Notes: a model not told the origin generated them from the sequence alone. Positions 1-11,026 are shown, counted from the stretch's first letter. The stretch: DNA of 64,000 nt from Buchnera aphidicola (Thelaxes suberi) (GCF_964059005.1 NZ_OZ060389.1:446226-510225); one strand, 5' to 3'. Program-made: numbers and translations.

Positions 1-275
1 AAAAATGAAAAAAATAAAAATAAATAAATAAATAAAAAAATAAAAAAATAAGTTATTTATTAATCAATATTTTTATATTATAAAATTTTATAAAAATTAT
101 TAAAAATATATATAAGAATTATATATTAATAATTTTCTATTATAAATATATATATAAATATATTAATATATATTTTTTTGAAAAACGTTTTATCATAAAA
201 TGTTTATAACAATTATTCATTTACATATATATAACAATCACATAAAAAAATATATTTTACTATTAAAGAAAAATA

Positions 276-800
276 ATGAAATTGCTAAACATATTAAAAT
301 ACCCCCATGTTGGATTAACATCCATAGCAAAACCAGTAGAAAAAATTAATTATGAAATAAAATTATTAATTAATAAAATGTTTTTAACTATGATTGCAAA
401 TAAAGGGATTGGATTGGCGGCAACTCAAGTAGGTATTTTATTACAAATAATAGTTATGATTGATTTAGAAAAAAAAAATAAAAAAATTGCTTTAATTAAT
501 CCTAGTATAATTAAAAAAACTAATGAAATTGTAATAACAAAGGAAGGTTGTTTATCAATTCCTCAACATTATGCTTATATAAAAAGATCAAAAAAAATCC
601 TTGTAAAAGGATTAAACGAATCAGGAAATGAAATCCAAATACAAGCAGAAAATACACTTTCTGTATGTATACAACACGAAATCGATCATTTAAACGGATT
701 ATTATTTTTAGATCGATTATCTCCATTAAAAAAAAATATTTTGGAAAAGAAAATACACAAATTACAGAAAATTATAAATGAAAAAAAAAGAAATAGATAA
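276..800 (+). CDS. def: Peptide deformylase
   Basis: Removes the N-formyl group from nascent proteins at the ribosome exit tunnel. All three family motifs are visible: GIGLAATQVG near residue 45, EGCLSIP near residue 90 (metal-binding Cys) and QHEIDHLNG near residue 132 (two metal-binding His and the catalytic Glu). At 174 aa it is close to the roughly 169 aa of E. coli Def, with a Lys-rich tail. The last codons overlap the start of fmt by 23 nt, so the two are co-transcribed and probably translationally coupled, as in most bacteria. The intergenic region 1-275 upstream holds only A+T-rich sequence with an imperfect dyad at 183-205. Confidence 0.97.
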   Translation: MKLLNILKYPHVGLTSIAKPVEKINYEIKLLINKMFLTMIANKGIGLAATQVGILLQIIVMIDLEKKNKKIALINPSIIKKTNEIVITKEGCLSIPQHYAYIKRSKKILVKGLNESGNEIQIQAENTLSVCIQHEIDHLNGLLFLDRLSPLKKNILEKKIHKLQKIINEKKRNR

Positions 801-1752
801 TTTAAAAAACCTAAAAATTATTTTTTCAGGTAATGGTGATTTTGCAGAAACACATTTAAAATATTTAATTGATTATCAATATAATATAGTTGCAATTATT
901 ACACAAAAAAAAATACAATCAAAAAGAGGCAAGAAAAAAAAAGAATCTTCCATTAGTATATTAGCTAAAAAAAACAAAATCATCTTATTAGAATTAAATC
1001 ATTTTAATGATCCTGAACAATTAAAAACTATAGAAACATTAAAAGCTAACATCATGGTAGTCGTTTCATATGGAGTAATATTTCCAGACTCTTTTTTAAA
1101 TATGTTTCATTTAGGATGTATAAATGTTCATGCTTCAATATTACCTAGGTGGAGAGGTCCATCTCCAATTCAATCTGCTATTTTAGCAGGAGATGAAACA
1201 ACAGGAGTAACAACAATATACATGAAAAAAAAAGTTGATGCAGGACCAATCATTAATACATTATCATGCCCTATTGAACAAAAAGATAATTATGATACAT
1301 TATACAAAAAATTATCGCTATTAGGAGCACAATGTTTACTTCAAACTATAAAAAAAATAATTCAAAACAAAGTATACATTACTGAACAAAATCCAAAAAA
1401 AATCACGTATTCTCAAAAAATTTTGAAACAAAACGGAAAAATTAATTGGTCTTATGAAGCTCAATACATTGAACGCATGATACGCGCTTTTTATAATTGG
1501 CCAATTCCTTTTTTTATATATAAAAACCGTATTATTAAAATACGATTAGCAAAAGTTGAACTAAATTTATCAAATAAAAAACCTAAAATAGGAGAAATAA
1601 TTGAAATCACAAAAAATGGAATTAAAGTCCAAACCATAAAAAATATTTTAAATATACAATTAATTCAATTTTCTGGAAAAAAAACTATTACAATTTTAGA
1701 TTTTTTAAATGCAAATAAACATTTTTTTGTAGAAGGAGAGATTCTGCATTAA
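778..1752 (+). CDS. fmt: Methionyl-tRNA formyltransferase
   Basis: Formylates initiator Met-tRNA using 10-formyl-tetrahydrofolate, the substrate of which Def later removes the formyl group. The N-terminal formyltransferase domain holds the signature NVHASILPRWRGPSPIQ near residues 113-129 (catalytic Asn/His) and the Asp of KKVDAGPI near residue 150. A C-terminal tRNA-binding domain starts around residue 210. At 324 aa it is slightly longer than E. coli Fmt (315). The start lies inside the end of def. Codons 2-4 form a nine-A run, a site where polymerase slippage could occur. It ends at a strong hairpin facing rplQ. Confidence 0.97.
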   Translation: MKKKEIDNLKNLKIIFSGNGDFAETHLKYLIDYQYNIVAIITQKKIQSKRGKKKKESSISILAKKNKIILLELNHFNDPEQLKTIETLKANIMVVVSYGVIFPDSFLNMFHLGCINVHASILPRWRGPSPIQSAILAGDETTGVTTIYMKKKVDAGPIINTLSCPIEQKDNYDTLYKKLSLLGAQCLLQTIKKIIQNKVYITEQNPKKITYSQKILKQNGKINWSYEAQYIERMIRAFYNWPIPFFIYKNRIIKIRLAKVELNLSNKKPKIGEIIEITKNGIKVQTIKNILNIQLIQFSGKKTITILDFLNANKHFFVEGEILH

Positions 1753-1785
1753 TTGTTAAATATAATATATTATTAAACTTTTTAT

Positions 1786-1847
1786 AAACTATAAAAATGA
1801 AAGATTGTGAAATATTATTATTTCATAATCTATCATTTTTATAGTTT
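1786..1847. terminator. Bidirectional terminator between fmt and rplQ
   Basis: An imperfect inverted repeat of about 28 bp: the left arm runs from 1786 to about 1813, the right arm from about 1820 to 1847, with a six-base loop. There are only a few mismatches or G-T pairs. It sits between the convergent ends of fmt and rplQ, and T runs flank both sides, so it could stop transcription from either direction. Confidence 0.7.
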
Positions 1848-1931
1848 TAAAAAAAATAATTTTATTTAAAAAATATATTTAATATTAAAATAACTATTAA
1901 AAAATTAATTAAATTTATACAAATAAAATAT

Positions 1932-2321
1932 TTAATTTTTTTTTGTAATATGCTTATTTTCATTACATCTGTCAACTAATTGAATGTATGCTAGCATAGC
2001 ATTATCTCCTTTTCTAAACCCACATTTTAAAATACGCGTATAACCACCTAAACGTTGCAAGAAAAAAGGACCAATCTCTTTAAACAATTTATAAACTATA
2101 TCTTTATTACGTATTTTAGAAAAAACAATACGTCTATTTGATACCGTATCTTGTTTAGATCGTGTAATAAGTGGCTCGATAATACCACGCAATTCTTTTG
2201 CTTTAGATACAGTTGTTTTAATCATCTCATATCGAACTAAAGAACAAACCATATTCCGAAACATTAACTTGACATGATCGCTTTTTTTATTAAATTTACG
2301 CCCGGACTTTCGATGACGCAT
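1932..2321 (-). CDS. rplQ: 50S ribosomal protein L17
   Basis: Large-subunit protein near the exit tunnel. The N-terminal [20 protein letters not shown] and the [21 protein letters not shown] block are typical of L17. 129 aa, similar to E. coli (127). Last gene of the alpha operon, 51 nt downstream of rpoA, and it ends at the hairpin shared with fmt. Confidence 0.98.
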   Translation of the reverse strand: MRHRKSGRKFNKKSDHVKLMFRNMVCSLVRYEMIKTTVSKAKELRGIIEPLITRSKQDTVSNRRIVFSKIRNKDIVYKLFKEIGPFFLQRLGGYTRILKCGFRKGDNAMLAYIQLVDRCNENKHITKKN

Positions 2322-2372
2322 ATATGCAATTCCTTATTTATTAAAAAATAAAACTCTTATTTATATACTTTT

Positions 2373-3371
2373 TTATTTTTCATTATCTTTTTGATAATTT
2401 GGAGGCCAATTATCTAACCTCATTCCTAATGATAAATTTCTAGAAGCTAATACATCTTTAATTTCAGTTAAAGATTTTTTCCCTAAATTAGGAGTTTTTA
2501 ATAATTCTACTTCTGTTTTTTGAACTAAATCACCAATATATTGAATAGTTTCAGCTTTTAAACAATTCGCTGAACGCACAGTTAATTCTAAATCATCCAC
2601 AGGTCTTAATAAAATTGGCTCAAATTCAGGTTTTTCCTCTTTTATTTCAGGAATATGCACATTACGCAAATCAACAAATGATTCTAATTGCTCTGATAAA
2701 ATTGTTGCAGCCATTCTAATAGCTTCTTCTGGATCAATCGTTCCATTTGTTTCCATTTCTAAAATTAACTTATCTAAATCTGTTCGTTGTTCTACTCTTG
2801 CAGCTTCAACTTGATATGATATACGATTTATAGGGCTATAACATGCATCTAATAATAACCTTCCAACTGATCTATTAGAAAATTCTAATTTTTGAGTTCG
2901 CGAAGAAGCTGCAACATACCCCCTTCCTCTCTCTATTTTAATTCGCATATCTATTTTAGCAGTATGACATGTTAAGTTGCAAATAACATGTTCCGGTTGT
3001 ATAATTTCAACATCTGGATTATGTACAATATCTGCAGCAGTAACTATACCAATACCAGATTTACACAAAGTTACTATAGATTCGTTTTTATCATGCATTT
3101 TTATGGATAAACTTTTTAAGTTTAATAATATTTCAATAATATCTTCTCTCACACCTTCTTTAGAACTATATTCGTGCAACACTCCTTCAATTTCTACTTC
3201 AGTAACCGCGCATCCTGGAATTGAAGATAACAAAATACGCCTCAATGCATTACCTAGAGTATATCCAAAACCTCTTTCTAAAGGCTCTAATGTAACTTTA
3301 GCATGAAAAGGTGTAATTTGATTAATATCTACCAACCTCGGTTTTAAAAGATTGAAAAAAAAATTACTCAT
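2373..3371 (-). CDS. rpoA: RNA polymerase alpha subunit
   Basis: Scaffold of RNA polymerase. The N-terminal dimerisation domain (about 1-235) includes [19 protein letters not shown] and RGRGYVAA. The C-terminal domain (about 250-325) ends with [19 protein letters not shown] and binds UP elements and activators. 332 aa against 329 in E. coli. A conserved C-terminal domain in a genome with few regulators suggests that UP-element contacts or structural roles remain. It lies between rpsD and rplQ in the alpha operon. Confidence 0.98.
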   Translation of the reverse strand: MSNFFFNLLKPRLVDINQITPFHAKVTLEPLERGFGYTLGNALRRILLSSIPGCAVTEVEIEGVLHEYSSKEGVREDIIEILLNLKSLSIKMHDKNESIVTLCKSGIGIVTAADIVHNPDVEIIQPEHVICNLTCHTAKIDMRIKIERGRGYVAASSRTQKLEFSNRSVGRLLLDACYSPINRISYQVEAARVEQRTDLDKLILEMETNGTIDPEEAIRMAATILSEQLESFVDLRNVHIPEIKEEKPEFEPILLRPVDDLELTVRSANCLKAETIQYIGDLVQKTEVELLKTPNLGKKSLTEIKDVLASRNLSLGMRLDNWPPNYQKDNEK

Positions 3372-3393
3372 TAATATCTCTCTAAAAAACGTT

Positions 3394-4014
3394 TTATTTG
3401 GAGTACAACTCGACGATTAAATGTTCATTTATTTCTGAAGAAAAATCGGAACGTTCAGGCACTCTTTTTAAAGTTCCTTGCATTTTAACTTTATCTACAT
3501 TTAACCATTCAACTTTTTCTCTTTGCTCTGATAACTCTAAAGCAGCTTTAATACGATGCTGATGCTTGCAATTATCAACTACATTTATATAATCTTGTAT
3601 ATTAACTTTATATGACGCTATATTTACAATTTTTTCATTTACTAAAATAGATTTATGACTAATTAACTGACGAGCTTCTAATCGTGTACTACCAAACCCC
3701 ATTCTATATACAATGTTATCTAAACGACATTCAAGTAATAATAATAAATTTTCTCCAGTATTTCCTTTTATTCGAGCAGCTTTTTTATAATAATTATGAA
3801 ATTGTCTTTCTAATATTCCATATAACCTACGTACTTTTTGCTTTTCACGTAATTGTATTCCATAGTCAGATAAACGAACTTTTCGTGAACCATGTTGTCC
3901 TGGTAATTTTTCAAATTTACATTTTGTATCGATGGACCTGAATCCTGATTTTAAAAATAAATCTGTTCCTTCTCTACGGCAAAGCTTTAACTTAGGGCCT
4001 AAATATTTCGCCAT
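3394..4014 (-). CDS. rpsD: 30S ribosomal protein S4
   Basis: Primary 16S rRNA-binding protein and, in E. coli, translational repressor of the alpha operon. It begins [19 protein letters not shown] and carries the S4 domain from about residue 95 ([14 protein letters not shown]). 206 aa, the same length as in E. coli. Located between rpsK and rpoA. I could not recognise the S4-binding pseudoknot leader upstream of rpsM. Confidence 0.98.
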   Translation of the reverse strand: MAKYLGPKLKLCRREGTDLFLKSGFRSIDTKCKFEKLPGQHGSRKVRLSDYGIQLREKQKVRRLYGILERQFHNYYKKAARIKGNTGENLLLLLECRLDNIVYRMGFGSTRLEARQLISHKSILVNEKIVNIASYKVNIQDYINVVDNCKHQHRIKAALELSEQREKVEWLNVDKVKMQGTLKRVPERSDFSSEINEHLIVELYSK

Positions 4015-4057
4015 GTTATAGATTCTCTAATAGAATTAATTGTTATAAAATATATTT

Positions 4058-4447
4058 TTATACTCTTCTTTTTTTTGATGGTCTACATCCGTTATGAGGT
4101 ATAGGCGTGACATCTGTAATACTAGTAATGCGAAACCCAGCAGTGTTTAAAGCTCTAATAGTAGATTCTCTTCCCGGACCTGGACCTTTTACCATTACTT
4201 CTAAATTTTTGATACCATAATCTTTCACATTCATAGCACATCGTTCAGCAGCAACTTGAGCTGCAAACGGAGTAGATTTTCTAGAACCTCGAAATCCTGA
4301 ACCTCCAGAAGTAGCCCAACCTAATACATTCCCCTGCCGATCAGTAATTGTAACAATAGTATTATTAAAAGAAGCATGTATATGAACTATACCATCTAAA
4401 ATTTGTTTTTTGATACGTTTTTTAGTACGAATTAATGGTTTTATCAT
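4058..4447 (-). CDS. rpsK: 30S ribosomal protein S11
   Basis: Platform protein of the small subunit. Typical motifs are [35 protein letters not shown] and the C-terminal [15 protein letters not shown]. 129 aa, the same as E. coli. Second gene of the alpha operon. Confidence 0.98.
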   Translation of the reverse strand: MIKPLIRTKKRIKKQILDGIVHIHASFNNTIVTITDRQGNVLGWATSGGSGFRGSRKSTPFAAQVAAERCAMNVKDYGIKNLEVMVKGPGPGRESTIRALNTAGFRITSITDVTPIPHNGCRPSKKRRV

Positions 4448-4485
4448 AAAATTATATTAACCTTTTATGTTTTATTTTGTTAAAA

Positions 4486-4842
4486 TTACTTTTTCATGAC
4501 TTTTCTTGGACCTTTACAAGTGCGAGCATTAGTTTTTGTTCTTTGTCCTCGTACTGGTAGATTTTTTCTATGTCTTACACCTCTATAACAACCTAAATCC
4601 ATTAATCGTTTTATACTTAATGTTTTTTGTCTTCTTAAATCCCCCTCTACTACTATTTTACTAATAATATTACGCAATTTTTCTAACTGTACTTCTGTTA
4701 ATTCTTTAATTTTAATATTTTCAGAAATCCCTGATTCTAAACAAATTTGTTTGGATCTAGATTTCCCGATACCATACACAGCAGAAAGCGCGATGTTAGC
4801 ATGCTTGTTATCAGAAATGTTAATTCCTGCAATACGAGCCAT
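4486..4842 (-). CDS. rpsM: 30S ribosomal protein S13
   Basis: Small-subunit head protein that contacts the P-site tRNA and L5. It starts [19 protein letters not shown] and ends in a basic tail containing [16 protein letters not shown]. 118 aa, the E. coli length. First gene of the alpha operon, 81 nt downstream of rpmJ, the end of the spc operon. Confidence 0.98.
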   Translation of the reverse strand: MARIAGINISDNKHANIALSAVYGIGKSRSKQICLESGISENIKIKELTEVQLEKLRNIISKIVVEGDLRRQKTLSIKRLMDLGCYRGVRHRKNLPVRGQRTKTNARTCKGPRKVMKK

Positions 4843-4923
4843 AATATTTTCCTATAAAGACATATATTTCATTAATAATTAATAAAGAAATAAAAAAAAT
4901 TTATTTGTTTTAAATACTAAAAT

Positions 4924-5040
4924 TTATCCTTGCTTCTGTTTATGCTTAGGTTCATGAGTGCAAATTACTCTTACAACATTTTTTCGTTTAACAATTTTAC
5001 AATTCCTGCATAATTTTTTAATGGAAGCTTTTACTTTCAT
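4924..5040 (-). CDS. rpmJ: 50S ribosomal protein L36
   Basis: A 38-codon gene between secY and rpsM, easy to miss because of its size. The protein begins [19 protein letters not shown] and ends with [11 protein letters not shown]. It has the Cys-x2-Cys plus later Cys/His zinc-ribbon ligands of the zinc-containing L36 form. The stop codon is TAA at 4926-4924. It closes the spc operon 23 nt downstream of secY. Confidence 0.97.
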   Translation of the reverse strand: MKVKASIKKLCRNCKIVKRKNVVRVICTHEPKHKQKQG

Positions 5041-5063
5041 TATACACACCATTTTTATTACAA

Positions 5064-6389
5064 TTAGTTAAAATTTAAATGAGATTTTTTCATAATCGAA
5101 GAATACTGTGTCGATAAAATTAAAGATTGAATTTGGGCAATAAATTCTATTATTACAACTACAACTATTAATAAGGATGTTCCGCCAAAATAAAATGGTA
5201 CATCAAATACAGCTCTTAATATTTCAGGTAATAAACAAATAAAAGTAATATAAGCTGAACCAATTACAGTTAATCTTTTAGCAATTTTATTAATGTAACT
5301 AGCAGTTTTTTCTCCTGGACGAATACCAGGAATAAAAGAACCTGTTTTTTTTAAATTCTCTGCAGTCTCACGAGGATTAAAAATAATATCTGTATAAAAA
5401 AAACAAAAGAATATTATTGCCATAGCATATACAAACATATACAAACCATGATTAGGAGAAAAATATTTAGTAATTATAGTTAACCAATTCCAATGCTGAA
5501 TTTTACTTAACCATACTATTAAAGTAGAAGGAAAAATAACAAAACTAGAAGCAAAAATAGCAGGCATAACTCCTGAAATATTAATTTTTAAAGGTAAAAA
5601 TGTTTCTTGTGGTGTATAGATATGACGACCCTGCTGTCTTCTAATATATTGTATTGTAATATTACGCTGACTTTTTTCTATAAAAACAACAAAATAAATA
5701 ACAAAAAAAATTAGCAAAAAAATAAATAACAGAGATAAACCATGCAATTCACCAAGTCTTAATTTATTAAGAGTATTTTCTAAAGATGTCGGAAAACTAG
5801 AAATAATACCTGTAAAAATAATTAAAGAAATACCATTTCCTATACCTCTATCAGTTATTAATTCTCCTAACCACATTAAAAACATAGTTCCTGCTGTTAA
5901 ACTTAATACAGCAGTACAATAAAAATAAATATCTAAATTCATAATTAACACTCTAATCTCTGGAATATTAGGTAATCCAATTGATAAACCAATAGATTGT
6001 AATAATGCTAGTGCTAAAGTAATATATCGAATATATCGATTAATTTTATTTTTACCTATTAATCCTGATTTTTTCATTTCCGCAAAATAATTATTTATTA
6101 ATGTCAATAATTGCACTATAATAGAAGCAGAAATATATGGCATAACCCCTAAAGCAAAGATAGAAGCTCTGCTTAATGCTCCACCAGAAAACATATTAAA
6201 TACTTCTATTATAGCGCCTTTTTGTTTTCCTAATAAATCAGACAAAAGTGTAGTATCAATTCCTGGTATAGGAATAAATGAACCAATTCTAAAAACTAAT
6301 AAAGCACAAATCACAAAAAAAATTCTATGTATTAATTGATTAAAATTTTTTTTATTACTATTACAATGTAAACGCGAATACTTATTCAT
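5064..6389 (-). CDS. secY: Protein translocase subunit SecY
   Basis: Central channel of the Sec translocon in the inner membrane. 441 aa (E. coli 443) with ten predicted membrane segments, starting with [19 protein letters not shown]. The plug-region sequence [20 protein letters not shown] and the cytoplasmic [11 protein letters not shown] loop are recognisable. Last large gene of the spc operon, 18 nt downstream of rplO. Confidence 0.98.
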   Translation of the reverse strand: MNKYSRLHCNSNKKNFNQLIHRIFFVICALLVFRIGSFIPIPGIDTTLLSDLLGKQKGAIIEVFNMFSGGALSRASIFALGVMPYISASIIVQLLTLINNYFAEMKKSGLIGKNKINRYIRYITLALALLQSIGLSIGLPNIPEIRVLIMNLDIYFYCTAVLSLTAGTMFLMWLGELITDRGIGNGISLIIFTGIISSFPTSLENTLNKLRLGELHGLSLLFIFLLIFFVIYFVVFIEKSQRNITIQYIRRQQGRHIYTPQETFLPLKINISGVMPAIFASSFVIFPSTLIVWLSKIQHWNWLTIITKYFSPNHGLYMFVYAMAIIFFCFFYTDIIFNPRETAENLKKTGSFIPGIRPGEKTASYINKIAKRLTVIGSAYITFICLLPEILRAVFDVPFYFGGTSLLIVVVVIIEFIAQIQSLILSTQYSSIMKKSHLNFN

Positions 6390-6407
6390 AATTTAATAAT
6401 TATTTCC

Positions 6408-6839
6408 TTACTTAATAGTACCACCCGCTTCTGTTATATCAGTAAAAGCACCTTTTGTTACTTTAATATTTTCTACCGTTATAGGAATATTAATTGTTCC
6501 AAAACGAATAATTTTTGCTGAAATTACATTTTTTTTTATTAAATTATTTTTTTTTAAAGTATCTAAATTAATTATTCCTGTAGATAATTTATTTAAATCA
6601 GATAATCGTACTTCTGCAACATATTTTTTTTTCATAGAGGTAAATCCAAACTTTGGTAATCGTCGATATAAAGGCATTTGACCTCCTTCAAACCCTCTTT
6701 TAATTACGCTTCCCGATCTAGATTTTTGTCCTTTATGACCTCTACCGGATGTTTTTCCCCAACCGCTACCAATACCTCTTCCTATTCTTTTACGCTTTTT
6801 TTTTGAACCTAGTTTAGGTGAAATAGTATTTAAATGCAT
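6408..6839 (-). CDS. rplO: 50S ribosomal protein L15
   Basis: Large-subunit assembly protein. The Gly/Arg/Lys-rich N-terminal extension includes [20 protein letters not shown], and the C-terminal globular part ends with [16 protein letters not shown]. 143 aa against 144 in E. coli. In the spc operon between rpmD and secY. Confidence 0.98.
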   Translation of the reverse strand: MHLNTISPKLGSKKKRKRIGRGIGSGWGKTSGRGHKGQKSRSGSVIKRGFEGGQMPLYRRLPKFGFTSMKKKYVAEVRLSDLNKLSTGIINLDTLKKNNLIKKNVISAKIIRFGTINIPITVENIKVTKGAFTDITEAGGTIK

Positions 6840-6844
6840 ATTAA

Positions 6845-7027
6845 TTAGATGATCTCCTCTACTTTTACCATGTAAGAAATTTTGTTAATCATTCCTATAA
6901 TAGATTGATTTTTTTCTCGTATTACATGATGACCTATATAACGTAAACCTAATCCATGTAATGTTCTTCTATGTTTAATAACTCTTCCAATAGCACTTTT
7001 TTTTTGTATTATCTTTAATAATTTCAT
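6845..7027 (-). CDS. rpmD: 50S ribosomal protein L30
   Basis: Small large-subunit protein (60 aa; E. coli 59). It is recognised by [19 protein letters not shown] and GLRYIGHHV. Only 3 nt separate it from rpsE and 5 nt from rplO, indicating tight coupling in the spc operon. Confidence 0.97.
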   Translation of the reverse strand: MKLLKIIQKKSAIGRVIKHRRTLHGLGLRYIGHHVIREKNQSIIGMINKISYMVKVEEII

Positions 7028-7030
7028 TTT

Positions 7031-7540
7031 TTATTCCAATATTTCAAAAATTTTTTTATTTCTTTTAGAAGCAATCATTTGAGGAGACTTCATCTTTTCT
7101 AAACCATATATAGTTGCTCTCACTACATTAATAGGATTAGTCGATCCATAAGTTTTTGTTAGAACATTATGGATACCTGCTACTTCTAGAACAGATCGCA
7201 TTGCACCCCCTGCAATAATTCCAGTTCCTTCTGATGCCGGCTTCATAAAAATACTCGAACTAATGTAAGAACTTTTAATAGTATGAAATAATGTTTTATT
7301 TTTTAAAGGCACTTGGATCATATTTTTGCGAGCTTTTTCCATAGCTTTTTGTATAGCAGCTGGTACTTCTCTAGCTTTACCATAACCATAACCAACTTTA
7401 CCTTTTCCATTTCCTACAACAGTTAGAGCAGTAAAAGAAAATACCCTCCCTCCTTTTACTGTTTTAGAAACACGATTAACTGTAATAAGTTTTTCTTGTA
7501 ATTCATTAGTATTTGTTAATGATTTATCAAAATTAGCCAT
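7031..7540 (-). CDS. rpsE: 30S ribosomal protein S5
   Basis: Small-subunit protein involved in decoding fidelity. An N-terminal double-stranded RNA-binding domain ([20 protein letters not shown]) is followed by the C-terminal domain with [18 protein letters not shown]. 169 aa against 167 in E. coli. In the spc operon between rplR and rpmD. Confidence 0.98.
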   Translation of the reverse strand: MANFDKSLTNTNELQEKLITVNRVSKTVKGGRVFSFTALTVVGNGKGKVGYGYGKAREVPAAIQKAMEKARKNMIQVPLKNKTLFHTIKSSYISSSIFMKPASEGTGIIAGGAMRSVLEVAGIHNVLTKTYGSTNPINVVRATIYGLEKMKSPQMIASKRNKKIFEILE

Positions 7541-7563
7541 TAGTTTTTTACTACCCTTAAATT

Positions 7564-7932
7564 TTAAAATAATAATCCAGCATTACGCGCTGAATCTGCT
7601 AAAGATTTTATCCTACCATGGTATTTAAATCCAGATCTATCAAATGCAATTTTTTTAATTCCTTTTGCAATAGCTCTTTTAGCTAATATATTACCAATAT
7701 ATGCGGCAGCTATTTTATTGCCTGTATATTTTAAACTAATCGCAATTCTTTTTTCTAAAGTAGAAGCGGTAACTATTACCATATCAGAATTTGATGAAAT
7801 AATTTGCGCATAAATATGTCTAGATGTACGATGCACTACAAGTCTTAAAATTTTTAATTGCTTAAATTTATTTCTAGACTTAGAAGCTCGCCGAATACGC
7901 ATAGCATATTTCTTATTTTTAATTATCCTCAT
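7564..7932 (-). CDS. rplR: 50S ribosomal protein L18
   Basis: 5S rRNA-binding protein. The core [28 protein letters not shown] and SFDRSG-like [12 protein letters not shown] are diagnostic. The reading frame stays open to 7971 inside rplF. I chose the ATG at 7932 because it gives 122 aa (E. coli 117), starts just after the rplF stop and has an AAGAAG ribosome binding site a few bases upstream. Confidence 0.95.
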   Translation of the reverse strand: MRIIKNKKYAMRIRRASKSRNKFKQLKILRLVVHRTSRHIYAQIISSNSDMVIVTASTLEKRIAISLKYTGNKIAAAYIGNILAKRAIAKGIKKIAFDRSGFKYHGRIKSLADSARNAGLLF

Positions 7933-7933
7933 T

Positions 7934-8473
7934 TTACTTCTTTTTTGCCTCTTTAATTCGAATAATTTCATTTTCGTACCGAATACCTTTACCTTTATAT
8001 AACTCAGGTATTCTAAATTTTCTTAAATTAGCAGCTACTTGACCAATTAAACATTTATCAATACCTTTTACTATAATTTCTGTTTGAATAGGTATTTCAA
8101 TTATAATATCATTAGGAACTAAATATTTTATTATATGAGAATAACCTAAAGATAAATGAATCTCACGATTTAATAATATCGCTTTATATCCTACTCCAAA
8201 TAATATTAATTTTTTTTGATATCCATTAGTTACTCCTTCTATCATAGAAAAAAGTAAAGAACGAGTTGTACCAGCTTGAGACCAAGCAATATTATCAGCA
8301 TTTTTTTGGATACAAAATTTTAAATATCTATTAGAATCAAAAATAACCTTTACAGATTTATGTATATCATAGTTTAATGTTCCCTTATTCCCAATAATAG
8401 TAATACGCTGTTTATTTAAGACTACGTCAACATTTAAAGGGACTTTAATAGGAAGTTTAGCAATACGTGACAT
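7934..8473 (-). CDS. rplF: 50S ribosomal protein L6
   Basis: Large-subunit protein near the factor-binding site, with two similar L6 domains. It starts [17 protein letters not shown] and ends with [14 protein letters not shown] plus a Lys-rich tail. An upstream ATG at 8485 exists, but the start at 8473 matches the family and has GGAG seven bases upstream. 179 aa against 177 in E. coli. Confidence 0.97.
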   Translation of the reverse strand: MSRIAKLPIKVPLNVDVVLNKQRITIIGNKGTLNYDIHKSVKVIFDSNRYLKFCIQKNADNIAWSQAGTTRSLLFSMIEGVTNGYQKKLILFGVGYKAILLNREIHLSLGYSHIIKYLVPNDIIIEIPIQTEIIVKGIDKCLIGQVAANLRKFRIPELYKGKGIRYENEIIRIKEAKKK

Positions 8474-8488
8474 TTTTTTCTCCAAATA

Positions 8489-8881
8489 CTACGAAACATA
8501 ACAAATAATCTCGCCCCCAATTCCCATTTTTCTTGCTTTACGGTCCGTCATTATACCTTTAGAAGTAGATATTATAACAATACCTAATCCTTCCATAATT
8601 TTAGGAATATTATTTTTTTTTTCATAAATTCTTAAACCCGGCTTGCTTACTCTTTTAATTAAATCAACTACAGGTTTACCATTAAAATATTTTAAAAATA
8701 TTTTTAATAATTTTATATTACCATTCTGGATTTCAAAATTATTAATATATCCTTCTTCTTTTAGTACTTCAGATATAGATAATTTTAATTTTGAACAAGG
8801 CATAGATACTGCAATTTTATTTGCATTCTGTGCATTTCTAATTCTTGTTAACATATCAGAGATTGGATCTTGCATACTCAT
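8489..8881 (-). CDS. rpsH: 30S ribosomal protein S8
   Basis: Binds the central domain of 16S rRNA; in E. coli it also represses the spc operon at rplE. It starts [20 protein letters not shown] and ends with [20 protein letters not shown]. 130 aa, the E. coli length. In the spc operon between rpsN and rplF. Confidence 0.98.
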   Translation of the reverse strand: MSMQDPISDMLTRIRNAQNANKIAVSMPCSKLKLSISEVLKEEGYINNFEIQNGNIKLLKIFLKYFNGKPVVDLIKRVSKPGLRIYEKKNNIPKIMEGLGIVIISTSKGIMTDRKARKMGIGGEIICYVS

Positions 8882-8913
8882 TATTTTCTTTCCTTTACAT
8901 CATTATAAACATA

Positions 8914-9219
8914 TTACCAACTGGATTTTTTTAAACCAGGAACTTCTCCTCTCATAGCAGCTTCTCTAAGCTTAATTCTGCTTAAACCAAATTTTCTTAA
9001 AAAAGCATGAGGTCGCCCTGTTTGTATACAACGATTTCTTTGTCTTGAAGGAGAAGAATCACGTGGAAACTTCTGTAATTTCAACATAGCATTCCATCGT
9101 TCTTCTTCGGAAGAATGTTGACTAATAATAATAGATTTCAATACTATCCTTTTTTTTAAAAATTTTCGAGCTAATTTTTTTCTTTTTACTTCTCTAGCTA
9201 TCATGGATTGTTTGGCCAT
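8914..9219 (-). CDS. rpsN: 30S ribosomal protein S14
   Basis: Small-subunit head protein. It has the long zinc-free gammaproteobacterial form (101 aa): [17 protein letters not shown] at the start and [19 protein letters not shown] toward the end, without the Cys-x2-Cys pairs of the short form. In the spc operon between rplE and rpsH. Confidence 0.98.
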   Translation of the reverse strand: MAKQSMIAREVKRKKLARKFLKKRIVLKSIIISQHSSEEERWNAMLKLQKFPRDSSPSRQRNRCIQTGRPHAFLRKFGLSRIKLREAAMRGEVPGLKKSSW

Positions 9220-9232
9220 ATACCTTTCCTAT

Positions 9233-9775
9233 TTATAATCTTTTAAAAGGAAAATTAAAAAACTTTAACAACGCATATGCTTCAGCATTAGAAAGCGCTG
9301 TAGTAGTTATTGTAATATTTAAACCGCGAATACGATCAATTTTATCATAATTAATTTCTGGAAAAATAATTTGTTCTTTAATTCCAATATTATAATTCCC
9401 TCTTCCATCAAAAGATTTGTTAGAAAAACCTCTAAAATCACGAATACGTGGAATAGCAATAAAAATCAATTTTTTAAAAAAATCCCACTTTCTTTGCCCT
9501 CTTAAAGTTACTTTACATCCTAACGGATAACCTTTTCTAATTTTAAAAGCAGCAATAGATTTTTTCGCACGAGTAATGATAGGTTTTTGTCCCGATATTA
9601 ATTGCAGATCAGAAATTGCATATTCTAAAATTTTTTTTTCAGAAAATGCGTTACCAATCCCCATATTTAAAGTAATTTTACTAATTTTAGGAACTTGCAT
9701 AATAGAAGTATATTTAAAATCTTTAATTAGTTTAGATACAATGATTTCGTTATAATATTTATGTATATTGTCCAT
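9233..9775 (-). CDS. rplE: 50S ribosomal protein L5
   Basis: 5S rRNA-binding protein of the central protuberance. Recognised by the [10 protein letters not shown] region, [19 protein letters not shown] and [18 protein letters not shown]. 180 aa against 179 in E. coli. In the spc operon after rplX. Confidence 0.98.
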   Translation of the reverse strand: MDNIHKYYNEIIVSKLIKDFKYTSIMQVPKISKITLNMGIGNAFSEKKILEYAISDLQLISGQKPIITRAKKSIAAFKIRKGYPLGCKVTLRGQRKWDFFKKLIFIAIPRIRDFRGFSNKSFDGRGNYNIGIKEQIIFPEINYDKIDRIRGLNITITTTALSNAEAYALLKFFNFPFKRL

Positions 9776-9792
9776 TTCATATAATTTCCTAA

Positions 9793-10107
9793 TTATTTAA
9801 TAATTGCATTATTGGATTTAAAAAACCGAACTTTTTTACCATTAATGAATTTAAAACCAACCCGATCTGCTTTATTAATTGTATCATTGAATAATGCAAT
9901 ATTAGAAATATCTATAGGTGATTCTATTTGTATTATTCCTCCAGTTTGATTTTTTTCAGGTACAGATTTTTTATGTTTATAAACAATATTAATACCTTCA
10001 ATAACTACTTTATTATTATTTAATACAGATAAAACTTTTCCTATCTTACCTTTATCTTTCCCAGTTAATACTACTACTTTATCATTTTTACGTATTTTAG
10101 AAGCCAT
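9793..10107 (-). CDS. rplX: 50S ribosomal protein L24
   Basis: Assembly initiator of the large subunit with an N-terminal KOW motif: [18 protein letters not shown] at residues 8-25. 104 aa, the E. coli length. It lies 8 nt downstream of rplN. Confidence 0.98.
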   Translation of the reverse strand: MASKIRKNDKVVVLTGKDKGKIGKVLSVLNNNKVVIEGINIVYKHKKSVPEKNQTGGIIQIESPIDISNIALFNDTINKADRVGFKFINGKKVRFFKSNNAIIK

Positions 10108-10115
10108 TTTTTCTC

Positions 10116-10487
10116 CTAAAGCACTTCTGGTGCTAACGAAATAATTTTCATGAATTTTTCATTTCTTAATTCTCTGGTAATAGGACCAAAAATACGAGTA
10201 CCAACCGGTTGTTCTGTAGAATTATTCAATAAAACGCAAGAATTACTATCAAAACGAATAACAGAACCATCTGATCGTCTAATACCTTTTTTTGTTCGAA
10301 CAATTACTGCTTTTAATACTTCTCCTTTTTTTACTTTACCTCTCGGTATAGCTTCTTTAATTGCTACTTTAATAACATCTCCAATCTTTGCATATCTACG
10401 ACGTGAGCCACCTAATACTTTAATACACATTGCAATTTTAGCCCCTGAATTATCAGCAACGCTTAACAAAGTTTGTTCTTGAATCAT
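10116..10487 (-). CDS. rplN: 50S ribosomal protein L14
   Basis: Large-subunit protein at the intersubunit bridge; first gene of the spc operon. From the ATG at 10487 the protein is 123 aa, exactly the E. coli length, starting [19 protein letters not shown]. An in-frame ATG at 10508 would add seven residues, but AGGA lies just upstream of the chosen start. The C-terminus [19 protein letters not shown] is almost invariant. Confidence 0.98.
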   Translation of the reverse strand: MIQEQTLLSVADNSGAKIAMCIKVLGGSRRRYAKIGDVIKVAIKEAIPRGKVKKGEVLKAVIVRTKKGIRRSDGSVIRFDSNSCVLLNNSTEQPVGTRIFGPITRELRNEKFMKIISLAPEVL

Positions 10488-10547
10488 AAGTTGATTCCTA
10501 ATAATCAATGTATTTATATATTTAGATTAAGAAAAATATATTCAACA

Positions 10548-10570
10548 ATTAAGGAAACAATATCCTTAAT
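10548..10570 (-). terminator. Hairpin between rpsQ and rplN (S10/spc boundary)
   Basis: A perfect 8-bp inverted repeat, ATTAAGGA / TCCTTAAT, with a 7-base loop, 8 nt beyond the rpsQ stop in the direction of transcription. It sits exactly where the S10 operon ends and the spc operon begins. The following sequence is U-rich only after a few bases, so termination may be partial. Confidence 0.5.
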
Positions 10571-10577
10571 ATAATAT

Positions 10578-10829
10578 CTAAATATTATTTTTTTTAATAA
10601 TTCTTACTAATTTCCACGATTTTGTTTTCGAAATTGGACGACATTCTTTTATTTCAATTAAATCACCATTATCACATTGATTATATTCATCATGAATGTG
10701 CAATTTAGTTGTTTTTTTTATAAATTTTTTGTATATTGGATGTTTTATAATCCTTTCAACAAATACTACCGCTGATTTTTGCATTTTATTACTGGATACT
10801 ATTCCTTTTAATGTTTTTATTTTATTCAT
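10578..10829 (-). CDS. rpsQ: 30S ribosomal protein S17
   Basis: 16S rRNA-binding assembly protein. From the ATG at 10829 the product has 83 aa (E. coli 84), with [37 protein letters not shown] and [15 protein letters not shown] longer in-frame start at 10877 would run through the end of rpmC and is not supported by the family. It overlaps the rpmC stop by 8 nt, which suggests translational coupling. Last gene of the S10 operon. Confidence 0.97.
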   Translation of the reverse strand: MNKIKTLKGIVSSNKMQKSAVVFVERIIKHPIYKKFIKKTTKLHIHDEYNQCDNGDLIEIKECRPISKTKSWKLVRIIKKNNI

Positions 10830-11025
10830 TATGATGTTGTTTCCTATATTCTGCAATAACCGTGTATACTCGAGCAATATTTTTTCTGACTATTTTTAAT
10901 AAATGAGTTTTTTTTAATTTTCCAGACGAATGTTGCAATTTTAAATTAAATTGTTCTCGTAAATAACTGGATAACTTTGTATTTAATTCAATAATATTTT
11001 TTTTGTTTGATTGGACGATATTCAT
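10822..11025 (-). CDS. rpmC: 50S ribosomal protein L29
   Basis: Exit-tunnel protein that helps dock trigger factor and SRP. The helical core [19 protein letters not shown] and the [13 protein letters not shown] segment define it. I placed the start at 11025 (67 aa; E. coli 63), which follows the rplP stop directly; an in-frame ATG at 11049 lies inside rplP. It overlaps rpsQ by 8 nt. Confidence 0.95.
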   Translation of the reverse strand: MNIVQSNKKNIIELNTKLSSYLREQFNLKLQHSSGKLKKTHLLKIVRKNIARVYTVIAEYRKQHHNE

Positions 11026-11026
11026 T

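Noticed and set aside
10150..10482. A long plus-strand frame opposite rplN, and similar antisense frames opposite rpoA, rplB, tufA and fusA
   Set aside because: They run opposite strongly conserved ribosomal or GTPase genes, have no family resemblance and lack ribosome binding sites.
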